DNA from: Candidatus Zixiibacteriota bacterium
GTDB lineage: Bacteria > Zixibacteria > MSB-5A5 > JAUVRN01
Length of the DNA: 5,633 nt
Assembly (NCBI GenBank): GCA_030597645.1
Contig: JAUVRN010000153.1
Location: forward strand, 1 to 5,633
Direction: 5' to 3'
The notes under the pieces were generated by a model. It was not told the DNA's origin. It did not search any database and saw only the letters and a program-made list of their open reading frames with translations. How positions within the stretch are numbered: the first letter of the stretch is position 1; every line of letters begins with the position of its first letter. Of this stretch, positions 1 to 5,633 are shown piece after piece. The position numbers and the translations under genes were made by a program.

Positions 1-675
1 CTGCCCTACATCCTGATCGTGGTGGACGAGCTGGCCGACTTGATGATGTCGGCCGAGTCCAACCGGATCGAGACGACCATCGCGCGGCTGGCGCAGCTGG
101 CCCGCGCCGTGGGCATCCATCTGATTCTCGCCACCCAGCGTCCCTCCGTCGACGTCATCACTGGCGTGATCAAAGCCAATTTCTCGTCGCGCATCGCCTT
201 CCAGGTGGCGTCCAAGATCGACAGCCGCACCATCATCGACGCCAACGGCGCCGAGAAACTGCTCGGCAAAGGCGACATGCTCTTCAGTCTCACAGGCGAA
301 CCGGACCCGATCCGCCTGCACGGTGCGTTCGTCTCCAACCAGGAGACCGACGAGATCGTCGCCCACCTGCGCGGCCAGACCGCGGAAGCAAGCCCGATCG
401 AGAGCTTTGCCGGCGCGGACATCGAGGACGTCACCGTGGACGGCACACCGCTGGAGGGCTACTCCGACGACCCGCTGTTCCGTGAGGCAGCCGAGGTCGT
501 CATCAAGACCAAGATGGGTTCGGTGTCACTCCTGCAGCGCCGCCTCGGCATCGGCTACCAGCGCGCCGGGCGCCTGGTGGATCAGCTTGAGCGGGCCGGT
601 GTCGTAGGCCCGCACGACGGCTCCCGGGCACGCGAGGTCCTCGTGGACATGAGTTTCCTCGGGGCCGGGGTTTAG
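1..675 (+). CDS. ftsK: DNA translocase FtsK/SpoIIIE, C-terminal part (5' end outside window)
   Basis: FtsK is a hexameric, membrane-anchored ATPase that pumps double-stranded DNA at the division septum and helps resolve and segregate chromosomes. The frame is open from base 1, leaving 224 residues. The sequence begins in the Walker B strand (YILIVVDELADLM, residues 3-15, acidic pair D9-E10). The LATQRPSVDVITGVIKANF motif (from about residue 43) and the IDSRTIIDANGAEKLLGKGDML stretch, both family hallmarks, follow. The winged-helix gamma domain that reads polar chromosome motifs occupies about residues 157-216, with SLLQRRLGIGYQRAGRLVDQLE and a wing reading GPHDGSRAREVL. The more usual wing is GSKPREVL, so this is a mild variant. 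The N-terminal membrane segments, linker and Walker A lie upstream of the window. lolA follows 64 bp downstream on the same strand. Identification is secure; only the choice of ftsK versus spoIIIE as name is arbitrary. Confidence 0.97.
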   Translation: MPYILIVVDELADLMMSAESNRIETTIARLAQLARAVGIHLILATQRPSVDVITGVIKANFSSRIAFQVASKIDSRTIIDANGAEKLLGKGDMLFSLTGEPDPIRLHGAFVSNQETDEIVAHLRGQTAEASPIESFAGADIEDVTVDGTPLEGYSDDPLFREAAEVVIKTKMGSVSLLQRRLGIGYQRAGRLVDQLERAGVVGPHDGSRAREVLVDMSFLGAGV

Positions 676-739
676 CAGGCCGTTGAAGAAGTCATTCGGG
701 CTGCTGGCCAGCGAACCGATCCGCGTGTATCATTACTGG

Positions 740-1357
740 ATGAGATATCTGGCCCTGATCGCCCTGGCGTGCGCATGCGCCACACCCGCGATCGCACAGG
801 ATGCAGCCGTGCTCGTGGGACGCATCGATTCTCTGTATCACGCTTCACCCAACTGGCGCGTGGAGTTCGACCAGATCGTCCGCTACCCGATCTTCGACGA
901 AACGGAAAAGGAGTCGGGCACGCTGGAGGTAGGACCCGCGGGTCGTTTTCGCCTGACCACGGACCGTCACGTCATCGTCTCCGACGGCGACACGCTGTGG
1001 ACGCACAACAAGCGAGCCAACCAGGTGGTGGTAGACCGCGTGGATGATGCCGGCGAAGCCGTGCGTCCCGTCGACTTCCTGTTTCACTTCAAGGAAGACT
1101 ACGTCAAACAGCTCTGCGATCACGAGGGGCCGGGCCAGTGTCTCTACATGAAGACCACAGAGGAGACCGCGTTCATTCGCGAAATGTGGCTGTGGGTAGA
1201 TGTGAAGACGGCCCACGTCAGGCGAGCCGTGTACAAAGACGTCAACGCCAACGAAACGACATTCAGCTTTCGCAAGATCGACTTTGCCTACAAGCCGAAG
1301 CCCGGCACCTTCAGCTACGAGACGCCGCCCGGCGTCGAAGTCGTGCGCATGCCTTAG
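740..1357 (+). CDS. lolA: Outer-membrane lipoprotein carrier protein LolA
   Basis: LolA is a soluble periplasmic chaperone that takes lipoproteins from the inner-membrane LolCDE release complex and carries them to the outer membrane. From the ATG at 740 the product has 205 residues, close to E. coli LolA (about 203). It opens with a Sec signal peptide (MRYLALIALACACATPAIA, probable cleavage before Q20). The mature part shows the half-barrel pattern: WRVEFDQ (39-45), SGTLEVGPAGRFRL (59-72), IVSDGDTLWTHN (79-90), NQVVVD (94-99), and a C-terminal GTFSYETPPGVEVV (189-202). The frame also allows starts at TTG 683 (weak AGG at 677-679) and GTG 725. I prefer 740 because it places the positive n-region directly before the hydrophobic core. 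No good Shine-Dalgarno precedes 740, so the start is less certain than the identity. Cysteines 11 and 13 do not make a lipobox. The gene probably shares a transcript with ftsK. Confidence 0.9.
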   Translation: MRYLALIALACACATPAIAQDAAVLVGRIDSLYHASPNWRVEFDQIVRYPIFDETEKESGTLEVGPAGRFRLTTDRHVIVSDGDTLWTHNKRANQVVVDRVDDAGEAVRPVDFLFHFKEDYVKQLCDHEGPGQCLYMKTTEETAFIREMWLWVDVKTAHVRRAVYKDVNANETTFSFRKIDFAYKPKPGTFSYETPPGVEVVRMP

Positions 1358-1362
1358 ATTGT

Positions 1363-3840
1363 TTACCAGTCGAAGATACAGTCCTCCATCATCGGGCTTT
1401 CCAGGCATATGTCGCAAGGCGGCTGGTCGCCTCGGAACACATTATTGACCAAATAGATTACGTCGGCGGTTGTGACGCCTCCTGAGCAATTGACGTCTCC
1501 GTTGGCCGCGCACGGATAAGGAGTTGCTTTTCCCTTGAAGATGTATCCAACCAGACTAATGATGTCCGCTGACGTCACGCTGCCGCTCTCGTTGACATCG
1601 CCGGGCACCACGATCGGACAGTCGCTTACGCCGAAGTCCAGTCCGATCAGCGAGTCGCCGTCGTTGATGGATACGGTATGCCGCCAAGGATTGATTGGGC
1701 AGGTCTGCCGCCAGCCGGTTTGGGAAACCTTCCGAATCTCGTGCATGCCGCCAGGGAGCCACAGTGCATAGTGCCCGGTCGGACCGGTCACGGCCGAGTA
1801 ACCTTCCCCGAATGCCTCAATCGTCCAGCCTGGCTGGCCCGGCTCGCCGGCGTCCCACACGCAGTCGCGGTTGATGTCGTGCCACACGGCGCCCGACGCC
1901 CAGCCTCCAGGATCACGCACGAGCGCGTTGAGCTCGACGTCGATAGGCACGCCGCCCTGGCCGGGGTTGTTGAGCGAATCGTTCGAAGTAATCTCCAGGC
2001 GCCACTGGACCGGGGTGGAATCGGGCAAGCCCGTGCCGTGCATCTGTACGTTCACGATCTCTGATTGGCCACCGGGCGCGACGCTTCCCAGGTATGTCAG
2101 GTCACCGTTGACGGTAACGTAACTCTGGCCGTTGTCGTCGTTCGTCACGTCGACCTGGAAGTTGAGGGTTTGGTTGCCGAGATTGTAGACCGTGAGCTCG
2201 ACTGTATCCACGACGCCGGAATTGGACAGAATCGCCTGGGGCATGCTGGTCGGCGTCACCGAAATCACGGGCGAGAGTACAGGTAGTCGCGTCGTGGGGG
2301 CATACAGCATGAAATACGTCTTCCCCGCCATTTCTCCCTCATCGAAGTGATGGTAGAGGGTGTCTCCCTCGCCGGAGAATGCAAACGAGCCGGCGTGTCC
2401 GTCGTCTACATATGAGAGATACAGACCAGAATCGGCACGCTCGACAGCCGAGACCCAGTCCTCACTATCACAATCGTCCGGCAGGCAGTTGGGTGTCTGC
2501 GTACCCGTGACGTTCTCCGGTCGATCCCATGTATGGCCGTCATCGGAGGAAATACTGCGGTAAATCTCACCATTCACGTAGCCACCGGCCGTACCGAGAG
2601 AGTCCTGGCTCCCACAATCTGAATCCGTGGGACCAAACTGCACCCACACTACATACAACTGCTCATCAGCTATCCCTGCACCGGGCCCTGCCCCGGCAGG
2701 CTTCACCGCCACCGATGGTTTGGCCAACTGGAGTTTGAACTTGCCGCCGCGGTCCGGACTAGTGGAGGAGCACCCGTTGATCCAGTCAGCCGTCGTGATC
2801 ACACGACTTGTGTTTCTGGCGTCGTTCCAATGCCAGAGGCCACAGGGTATGTACTCAACCTGACCATCTGCTCCGAGATGCAGTGTGTTGTAGGCTATGT
2901 GGAGCGTATTGCCGTCATCGAACACGGCGGACACATCCTGATAGGCGCGGTCGAGATCGTCGTCCGTGAACTGCGTGAGATTCTCCGCGACCTGCCACGT
3001 CAGACCGCCATCACTCGATCGTCGCATGGCGACGTCGTTGTCGGTCTGTACATCCTCCGACCGATGCCGCGTATAGACAATGGCGACGTCGTCGGAAACG
3101 GGACTTGCTTCAACAATGGCCGCCAGCGTAGTGACCGAATCGATCAAGATGGGGGACGACCACGTGATGTCCTGCGCACCGTTAATGCCCAACAGCCCTC
3201 GCCAGTAGAAGACCGCAAGTACGGATGGTGAGTCCACGGGGATCTTCCGTTCTGTACCGACCAGGTGAATGATCGTGTCGGCTCCCACAACGTCTACAGC
3301 GAGTTTTACGAAACCGGTACCTGATGCACTGGTACCTGGCAGCGGAGCGAAGACCGGTGTGAGAAAGCCTCCCCCGGCGATGGCATCTGAGGCCGCGGCG
3401 ATCCAATCCGGGAGTGACGGATGAGGATCATCAAAGGCAGCGATGGCCCTGCCCGTAGGAAGATTGCGCAGGTTTGGACTTCCGGAATACGGCCCTTCGC
3501 AGAGACCGAAATCACAGATCGATTGCCAAACACCGGAGATAGTGACGGCATCCAGAAGGTGCCCGTTGGCGAGAGTAATCGGCGATATGCCACCTGTGTG
3601 GGCCTGGGAGTATTGCATCCCTGAGTACGCGCTCTGGCAATACGACTGAACGATGTCTCCGGGCCCGTGGGTTACCTGCCTACCCGAGGAACTCAAGTGC
3701 TGAATGTCGGTATTGGAGATCGAAGCAACAGGGGTCCCCGGCGATCCCGGGGGTTGGGCGTGAGCTGTCACGGCAACCAACAGCATCGCTACGCCCGTGC
3801 CCGCCCGAATCAACCACCGATGCGTCTTCCCTGTCCTCAT
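1363..3840 (-). CDS. Secreted multidomain protein: sialidase-like Asp-box region, Ig-like, SdrD/Cna-B-like and dockerin domains
   Basis: This 825-residue exported protein starts at ATG 3840 with a clear signal peptide (residues 1-28, ending VAVTAHA before QPPG). Residues about 130-515 look like a BNR/sialidase-type beta-propeller. Two Asp-boxes fit S-x-D-x-G-x-T-W: SSDGGLTW at 275-282 and SSDDGHTW at 431-438. Residues about 522-640 resemble an Ig-like 'anchor' domain (ISVTPTSMPQAILSNSG, VYNLGNQTLNFQV). Residues about 646-739 resemble an SdrD/Cna-B module (GAVWHDINRDCVWDAGEPG, then GPTGHYALWLPGG). A dockerin pair (747-809) and a 16-residue tail containing Cys812 and Cys821 end the protein. No catalytic sialidase residues could be assigned, so the enzyme activity and substrate are unknown; the propeller may only bind ligand. 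It lies downstream of another exported protein on the same strand and overlaps it by 161 bp. A GC-rich GGGGGCGG lies 4 nt before the ATG. Confidence 0.88.
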   Translation of the reverse strand: MRTGKTHRWLIRAGTGVAMLLVAVTAHAQPPGSPGTPVASISNTDIQHLSSSGRQVTHGPGDIVQSYCQSAYSGMQYSQAHTGGISPITLANGHLLDAVTISGVWQSICDFGLCEGPYSGSPNLRNLPTGRAIAAFDDPHPSLPDWIAAASDAIAGGGFLTPVFAPLPGTSASGTGFVKLAVDVVGADTIIHLVGTERKIPVDSPSVLAVFYWRGLLGINGAQDITWSSPILIDSVTTLAAIVEASPVSDDVAIVYTRHRSEDVQTDNDVAMRRSSDGGLTWQVAENLTQFTDDDLDRAYQDVSAVFDDGNTLHIAYNTLHLGADGQVEYIPCGLWHWNDARNTSRVITTADWINGCSSTSPDRGGKFKLQLAKPSVAVKPAGAGPGAGIADEQLYVVWVQFGPTDSDCGSQDSLGTAGGYVNGEIYRSISSDDGHTWDRPENVTGTQTPNCLPDDCDSEDWVSAVERADSGLYLSYVDDGHAGSFAFSGEGDTLYHHFDEGEMAGKTYFMLYAPTTRLPVLSPVISVTPTSMPQAILSNSGVVDTVELTVYNLGNQTLNFQVDVTNDDNGQSYVTVNGDLTYLGSVAPGGQSEIVNVQMHGTGLPDSTPVQWRLEITSNDSLNNPGQGGVPIDVELNALVRDPGGWASGAVWHDINRDCVWDAGEPGQPGWTIEAFGEGYSAVTGPTGHYALWLPGGMHEIRKVSQTGWRQTCPINPWRHTVSINDGDSLIGLDFGVSDCPIVVPGDVNESGSVTSADIISLVGYIFKGKATPYPCAANGDVNCSGGVTTADVIYLVNNVFRGDQPPCDICLESPMMEDCIFDW
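1414..1602 (-). repeat. Dockerin type I pair (two EF-hand-like calcium-binding repeats)
   Basis: Two repeats, 34 residues apart, begin GDVNESGSVTSADII (residues 747-761) and GDVNCSGGVTTADVI (781-795). Each has the dockerin loop with acidic or polar ligands at positions 1, 3, 5 and 12: D748, N750, S752, D759 and D782, N784, S786, D793. The helices following them also match (SLVGYIFKG and YLVNNVFRG). Dockerins pair with cohesins in cellulosomes, but similar pairs occur at the C-termini of many non-cellulosomal secreted proteins. No cohesin is visible here. Cys785 inside the second loop is unusual. Confidence 0.9.
1624..1905 (-). other. SdrD/Cna-B-like beta-sandwich domain
   Basis: Residues about 646-739 of the dockerin-bearing protein follow the SdrD-B layout. 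The start is GAVWHDINRDCVWDAGEPGQ, matching the usual G-x-V-[WF]-x-D-x-N-x-D-G-x-x-[DE]-x-G-E-x-G form. A GPTGHYALWLPGG turn follows, and the domain ends with SLIGLDFGVSDC. These domains usually act as rigid, calcium-bound spacers between a ligand-binding region and an anchor. Here the domain sits between the Ig-like region and the dockerin pair, which fits a stalk role. Cys replaces the usual Gly in the N-x-D-G position. Confidence 0.75.
2527..3018 (-). repeat. Two Asp-box (BNR) motifs of a sialidase-like propeller
   Basis: The motif S-x-D-x-G-x-T-W appears at 2995-3018 (SSDGGLTW) and 2527-2550 (SSDDGHTW), 156 residues apart in the protein. The context is similar in both: a charged or polar strand before it (NDVAMRR, NGEIYRSI) and an 'ENVT'-like or 'ENLT' segment after it. 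Asp-boxes mark the blade turns of sialidases and many related six- or seven-bladed propellers. They do not by themselves show sialidase activity. The long spacing suggests intervening blades with degenerate motifs. Confidence 0.85.
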
Positions 3841-3862
3841 CGATCCGCCCCCGATGCCGCCA
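3680..3862 (-). other. Anomalous 60-codon extension beyond the sorting domain, overlapping the next gene
   Basis: The extension starts with a TGG codon (3862-3860) directly after the Lys that normally ends this type of domain, and runs to TAG at 3682-3680. Of its 183 bases, 161 overlap the start of the downstream gene in a different frame. The peptide (WRHRGRIDEDREDASVVDSG and onward) is rich in Arg, Asp and Gly and resembles an out-of-frame reading of the neighbour's signal peptide, not a folded domain. It probably is not a real part of the protein. Confidence 0.6.
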
Positions 3863-5633
3863 CTTTAACATCATCATCTTGCGCGCTTCGCTGAAGTCAC
3901 CTGCTTCCAGACGATAGAAATACACGCCGGATGAGACGTTTCTTCCCTGATCGTCCGTGCCGTCCCAGTACAACTCATATTCGCCCGCGGTGTACTGGGC
4001 ATCCTCGAGCTTTCGCACCTGCTGACCCAGCACATTGAAGATCGTGATCTCGACACGGGAATTCAGTGGCAGATCAAACCGGATCGACGTGCCCGGGTTG
4101 AACGGATTGGGGTAGTTCTCCGCCAGGTAATACTGCTCGGGCAGCGTACTCTGGCTGGCCCCGCGATCGGCGACTATGTCGAAGCGCTCGGCGGGCACGA
4201 CGAATTCGCCGTCGGACTCCAGCGGCGTCAGCTCCTTCGTGTCAGCGTTCCTGCCGAACAGCTCGTAGCCTATGGCTTGCAGCGCCTGCGTATTCCCGAT
4301 ATCGATGCGCATTCCCTGTTCGTAGCCGCCGGTAATGCGCAGTGGCCAGACGATTACGTCCGCCGGGTCACGCACGTCGCGGGACCACTGCGCGAACGCT
4401 TCGTGCAGGCCGCTGCTCACGACCAGACGCACACCGCGGCCTGTCGGGCTCGCCGGCGGCGCAGGTCGGTCCCACCTGCCGTCGAAGCCGACCGTGGCCT
4501 CGTCGTGTATGCCTATGGTGACCTCGCTTTCATGATCGATCAGGCGGATGAACAGCATCGGGCCCGGTACCTCCGGGACCATCATCGGAGGGAGCATCGA
4601 ATCCACGCCCGGGTATACACACATGTTGATGTTGTGCACCATCGACCCGAACCAGTACGAGTGGAAAGGCGCCAGGGGGCGATCAGTGTAGTACGCACCG
4701 TCTTCCCAGCCCCAGAAGGTCGGCGAGATCCAGCCACGCGCGGCGGCCGCATCGAGTCCCAGGTGCACACCGCCCGAATCGAACATCACCTGCCAGGACG
4801 GATACACCGGCGAGAACAGCGGATTACCCACCAGGTTCCAGCCATACCACAACGGGAAGCAGGTGGGGTGCACGCTGTCAGCGTTGCACACGGTACCCCG
4901 GTACTCCACGGTGGTCGATTCCGGGGCCAGCAGCCAGTACCCCTCGCCGCAACCGTGTATGCCGTACGGCTGGTGATACCCACCGCGCCACTCGTACAGC
5001 TGAAGCAGATCCAGATCGTCTCCGAAAACGCTGCGCAGCGACGGATCCCGCGGTTCGATGGGTGACGCGATGAGATTCCAGCCCTCATCGTATGTGTAGC
5101 CGGCCACCACGTCATAACAGGCACGAACGATGAACGTATCGGTGCCCGCTTCAGACTCATACATGAAACTGCGTGTATGGAGATTGGGTGACAGCACTTT
5201 ACCGTACTGGTCGAGAAGCATGATGCTGATCGGCGGATCAGAGAGCGGACCGCGAGGTCTGCGACCACCGCTCAGGTATACGGGCGTCGCTACGTCGGTC
5301 TCCACCACCATCGTCCAGTCCCGGCAGCCGTTTTCGAACGGCGGTCCGAAGTCGGCGTCGAATTCGTTCTGGAATTGCCCCCACTCGGGGTGGGGGAAAT
5401 AGACACGCACGTAGTTGCCGGGGGGCGGCGGCGGTTCGAACAGGTCGATGCCCGGATCGTAGCCGTCAGTGGCATCCGGGCGTGTCCCGAAACGCGCTTC
5501 GTCGCGCAGCTTGACCGGGATCGATGCGACGATTTCCGCTTCGAACGTCGACCGCCCGGAACCGCCCGGTGTCGTCACGTGGTAATACACCACGGCCTGG
5601 GCCGTGAACGGAGGGAACGTATGCGTGCTGACC
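3680..5633 (-). CDS. Large exported modular protein with FlgD-like/type IX-style C-terminal sorting domain (5' end outside window)
   Basis: The frame is open to the right edge of the window, so the signal peptide and true start are not seen; the GTG at 5593 is only an internal Val. Numbering from that codon, residues about 21-162 and 345-478 are two related beta modules sharing A-T-x-G-[YF]-D-x3-D-x3-P-P. Between them are two GWNL modules (171-236 and 251-320). Residues about 482-577 are a FlgD-Ig-like/type IX secretion C-terminal domain, with AENYPNPFNPGTSIRFDLP, the FNVLGQQVRKL strand, YWDGTDDQGRNVSSGVYFYRL, and the typical end KMMMLK at 572-577. Such domains direct proteins across the outer membrane in bacteria with the type IX system. 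The presence of that system here is inferred. Function is not recognised; a surface or released structural or adhesive role is possible. The frame continues 60 codons past KMMMLK to a TAG at 3680-3682, which is anomalous. Confidence 0.85.
   Translation of the reverse strand, partial: VSTHTFPPFTAQAVVYYHVTTPGGSGRSTFEAEIVASIPVKLRDEARFGTRPDATDGYDPGIDLFEPPPPPGNYVRVYFPHPEWGQFQNEFDADFGPPFENGCRDWTMVVETDVATPVYLSGGRRPRGPLSDPPISIMLLDQYGKVLSPNLHTRSFMYESEAGTDTFIVRACYDVVAGYTYDEGWNLIASPIEPRDPSLRSVFGDDLDLLQLYEWRGGYHQPYGIHGCGEGYWLLAPESTTVEYRGTVCNADSVHPTCFPLWYGWNLVGNPLFSPVYPSWQVMFDSGGVHLGLDAAAARGWISPTFWGWEDGAYYTDRPLAPFHSYWFGSMVHNINMCVYPGVDSMLPPMMVPEVPGPMLFIRLIDHESEVTIGIHDEATVGFDGRWDRPAPPASPTGRGVRLVVSSGLHEAFAQWSRDVRDPADVIVWPLRITGGYEQGMRIDIGNTQALQAIGYELFGRNADTKELTPLESDGEFVVPAERFDIVADRGASQSTLPEQYYLAENYPNPFNPGTSIRFDLPLNSRVEITIFNVLGQQVRKLEDAQYTAGEYELYWDGTDDQGRNVSSGVYFYRLEAGDFSEARKMMMLKWRHRGRIDEDREDASVVDSGGHGRSDAVGCRDSSRPTPGIAGDPCCFDLQYRHSALEFLG
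3845..3852 (-). promoter_or_regulatory. Possible ribosome binding site of the dockerin-bearing gene
   Basis: The - strand reads GGGGGCGG, then four bases, then the ATG at 3840-3838. This is purine-rich but not a standard AGGAGG, and the spacing is short. It is the only candidate before that start. Because the site lies inside or just after the upstream gene, translation may be coupled to it. No separate promoter was identified. Confidence 0.3.
3863..4150 (-). other. FlgD-Ig-like / type IX secretion C-terminal sorting domain
   Basis: This stretch codes for about 96 residues with the family's order of signatures. First comes LPEQYYLAENYPNPFNP, with YPNPFNP at 4094-4114. Next are a strand pair ending RVEITIFNVLGQQVRKL and the central AGEYELYWDGTDDQGR turn. 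SGVYFYRLEAGDFSEARKM and MMLK close the domain. In known type IX substrates this domain is the export signal and is often cleaved or used for surface attachment. A FlgD-like Ig fold without an export role is also possible, because the sequences are similar. Confidence 0.85.
4634..5083 (-). repeat. Two diverged GWNL modules in tandem
   Basis: Unit A (4886-5083) starts GWNLIASPIEPRDPS and continues to LYEWRGGYHQPY and GEGYWLL. Unit B (4634-4843) starts GWNLVGNPLFSPVYPSW and continues to WGWEDGAYYTDRPLAPFHSYWF. The shared pattern is G-W-N-L-[IV]-x2-P-[IL], then a W-x-x-G-x-Y strand, then a Y-W near the end. 'GWNL' modules of this sort recur in large exported proteins that carry FlgD-like C-termini. 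Their function is not known to me. Confidence 0.7.

Noticed and set aside
703..712. Perfect 10-bp palindrome GCTGGCCAGC between ftsK and lolA
   Set aside because: It has no loop and no T-run, so it is not a terminator. A single short palindrome in GC-rich DNA is expected by chance, and no second copy was seen.
845..1417. 190-codon open frame on the - strand across lolA
   Set aside because: It lies wholly antisense to most of lolA and has no recognisable domain or signal. GC-rich coding DNA often leaves such an open antisense frame.
3863..3880. Possible programmed -1 frameshift near ATGATGATGTTAAAG
   Set aside because: The -1 frame would end at the ATGA overlap, but GTTAAAG does not match the X-XXY-YYZ slippery pattern and no downstream stem was evident. 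A substitution or indel is a simpler explanation.
4277..5065. 262-codon open frame on the + strand
   Set aside because: It is antisense to the GWNL region of the exported protein. It is rich in Arg, His and Ala with no domain pattern, as expected of an antisense reading of this DNA.
4786..5268. 160-codon open frame on the - strand in another frame
   Set aside because: It overlaps the well-supported modular protein out of frame, and its Ser/Arg/Cys-rich composition is typical of a frame shadow.
5416..5440. Low-complexity GGC/GGG run near the right edge
   Set aside because: On the - strand it codes for the PPPPP stretch of the first ATxGYD module, so it is explained by the protein and is not a separate repeat element.

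Overview
The window has four protein-coding genes and almost no non-coding DNA. No RNA gene, insertion sequence, CRISPR array or convincing terminator was seen. It looks chromosomal. The organism is probably an uncultured, Gram-negative, moderately GC-rich bacterium of the Fibrobacteres-Chlorobi-Bacteroidetes-like or Zixibacteria/Eisenbacteria-like groups. That placement is an inference. It rests on a LolA (so an outer membrane), a FlgD-like/type IX-secretion-style C-terminal domain with a YPNPFNP motif, and a secreted protein ending in a dockerin pair of the 'VTSADII' style that I associate with such phyla.

Left part, + strand (1-1357): the 3' end of an FtsK/SpoIIIE DNA translocase (Walker B to gamma domain), then after 64 bp lolA, the periplasmic lipoprotein carrier. 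Both are housekeeping genes and probably share a transcript.

Right part, - strand (1363-5633): two large exported proteins transcribed toward lolA. The upstream one (5633 to 3680, 5' end outside the window) is a modular beta-rich protein. It has two copies of an 'ATxG[YF]D' module flanking two copies of a 'GWNL' module, then a FlgD-like sorting domain. The downstream one (3840 to 1363) has a signal peptide, a sialidase-like propeller region with two Asp-boxes, an Ig-like region, an SdrD/Cna-B-like domain and a dockerin pair. Its last codon lies 5 bp from the lolA stop, so the two units converge with no room for a terminator.

The most notable point is the junction of the two exported genes. 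The upstream reading frame does not stop at the canonical end of its sorting domain. It runs 60 codons further, overlapping the signal-peptide coding region of the next gene by 161 bp in another frame. A one-base change would restore a normal end, so this is either an assembly error, a recent stop-loss, or a real long overlap. I found no clear evidence of a new defence or mobile system.
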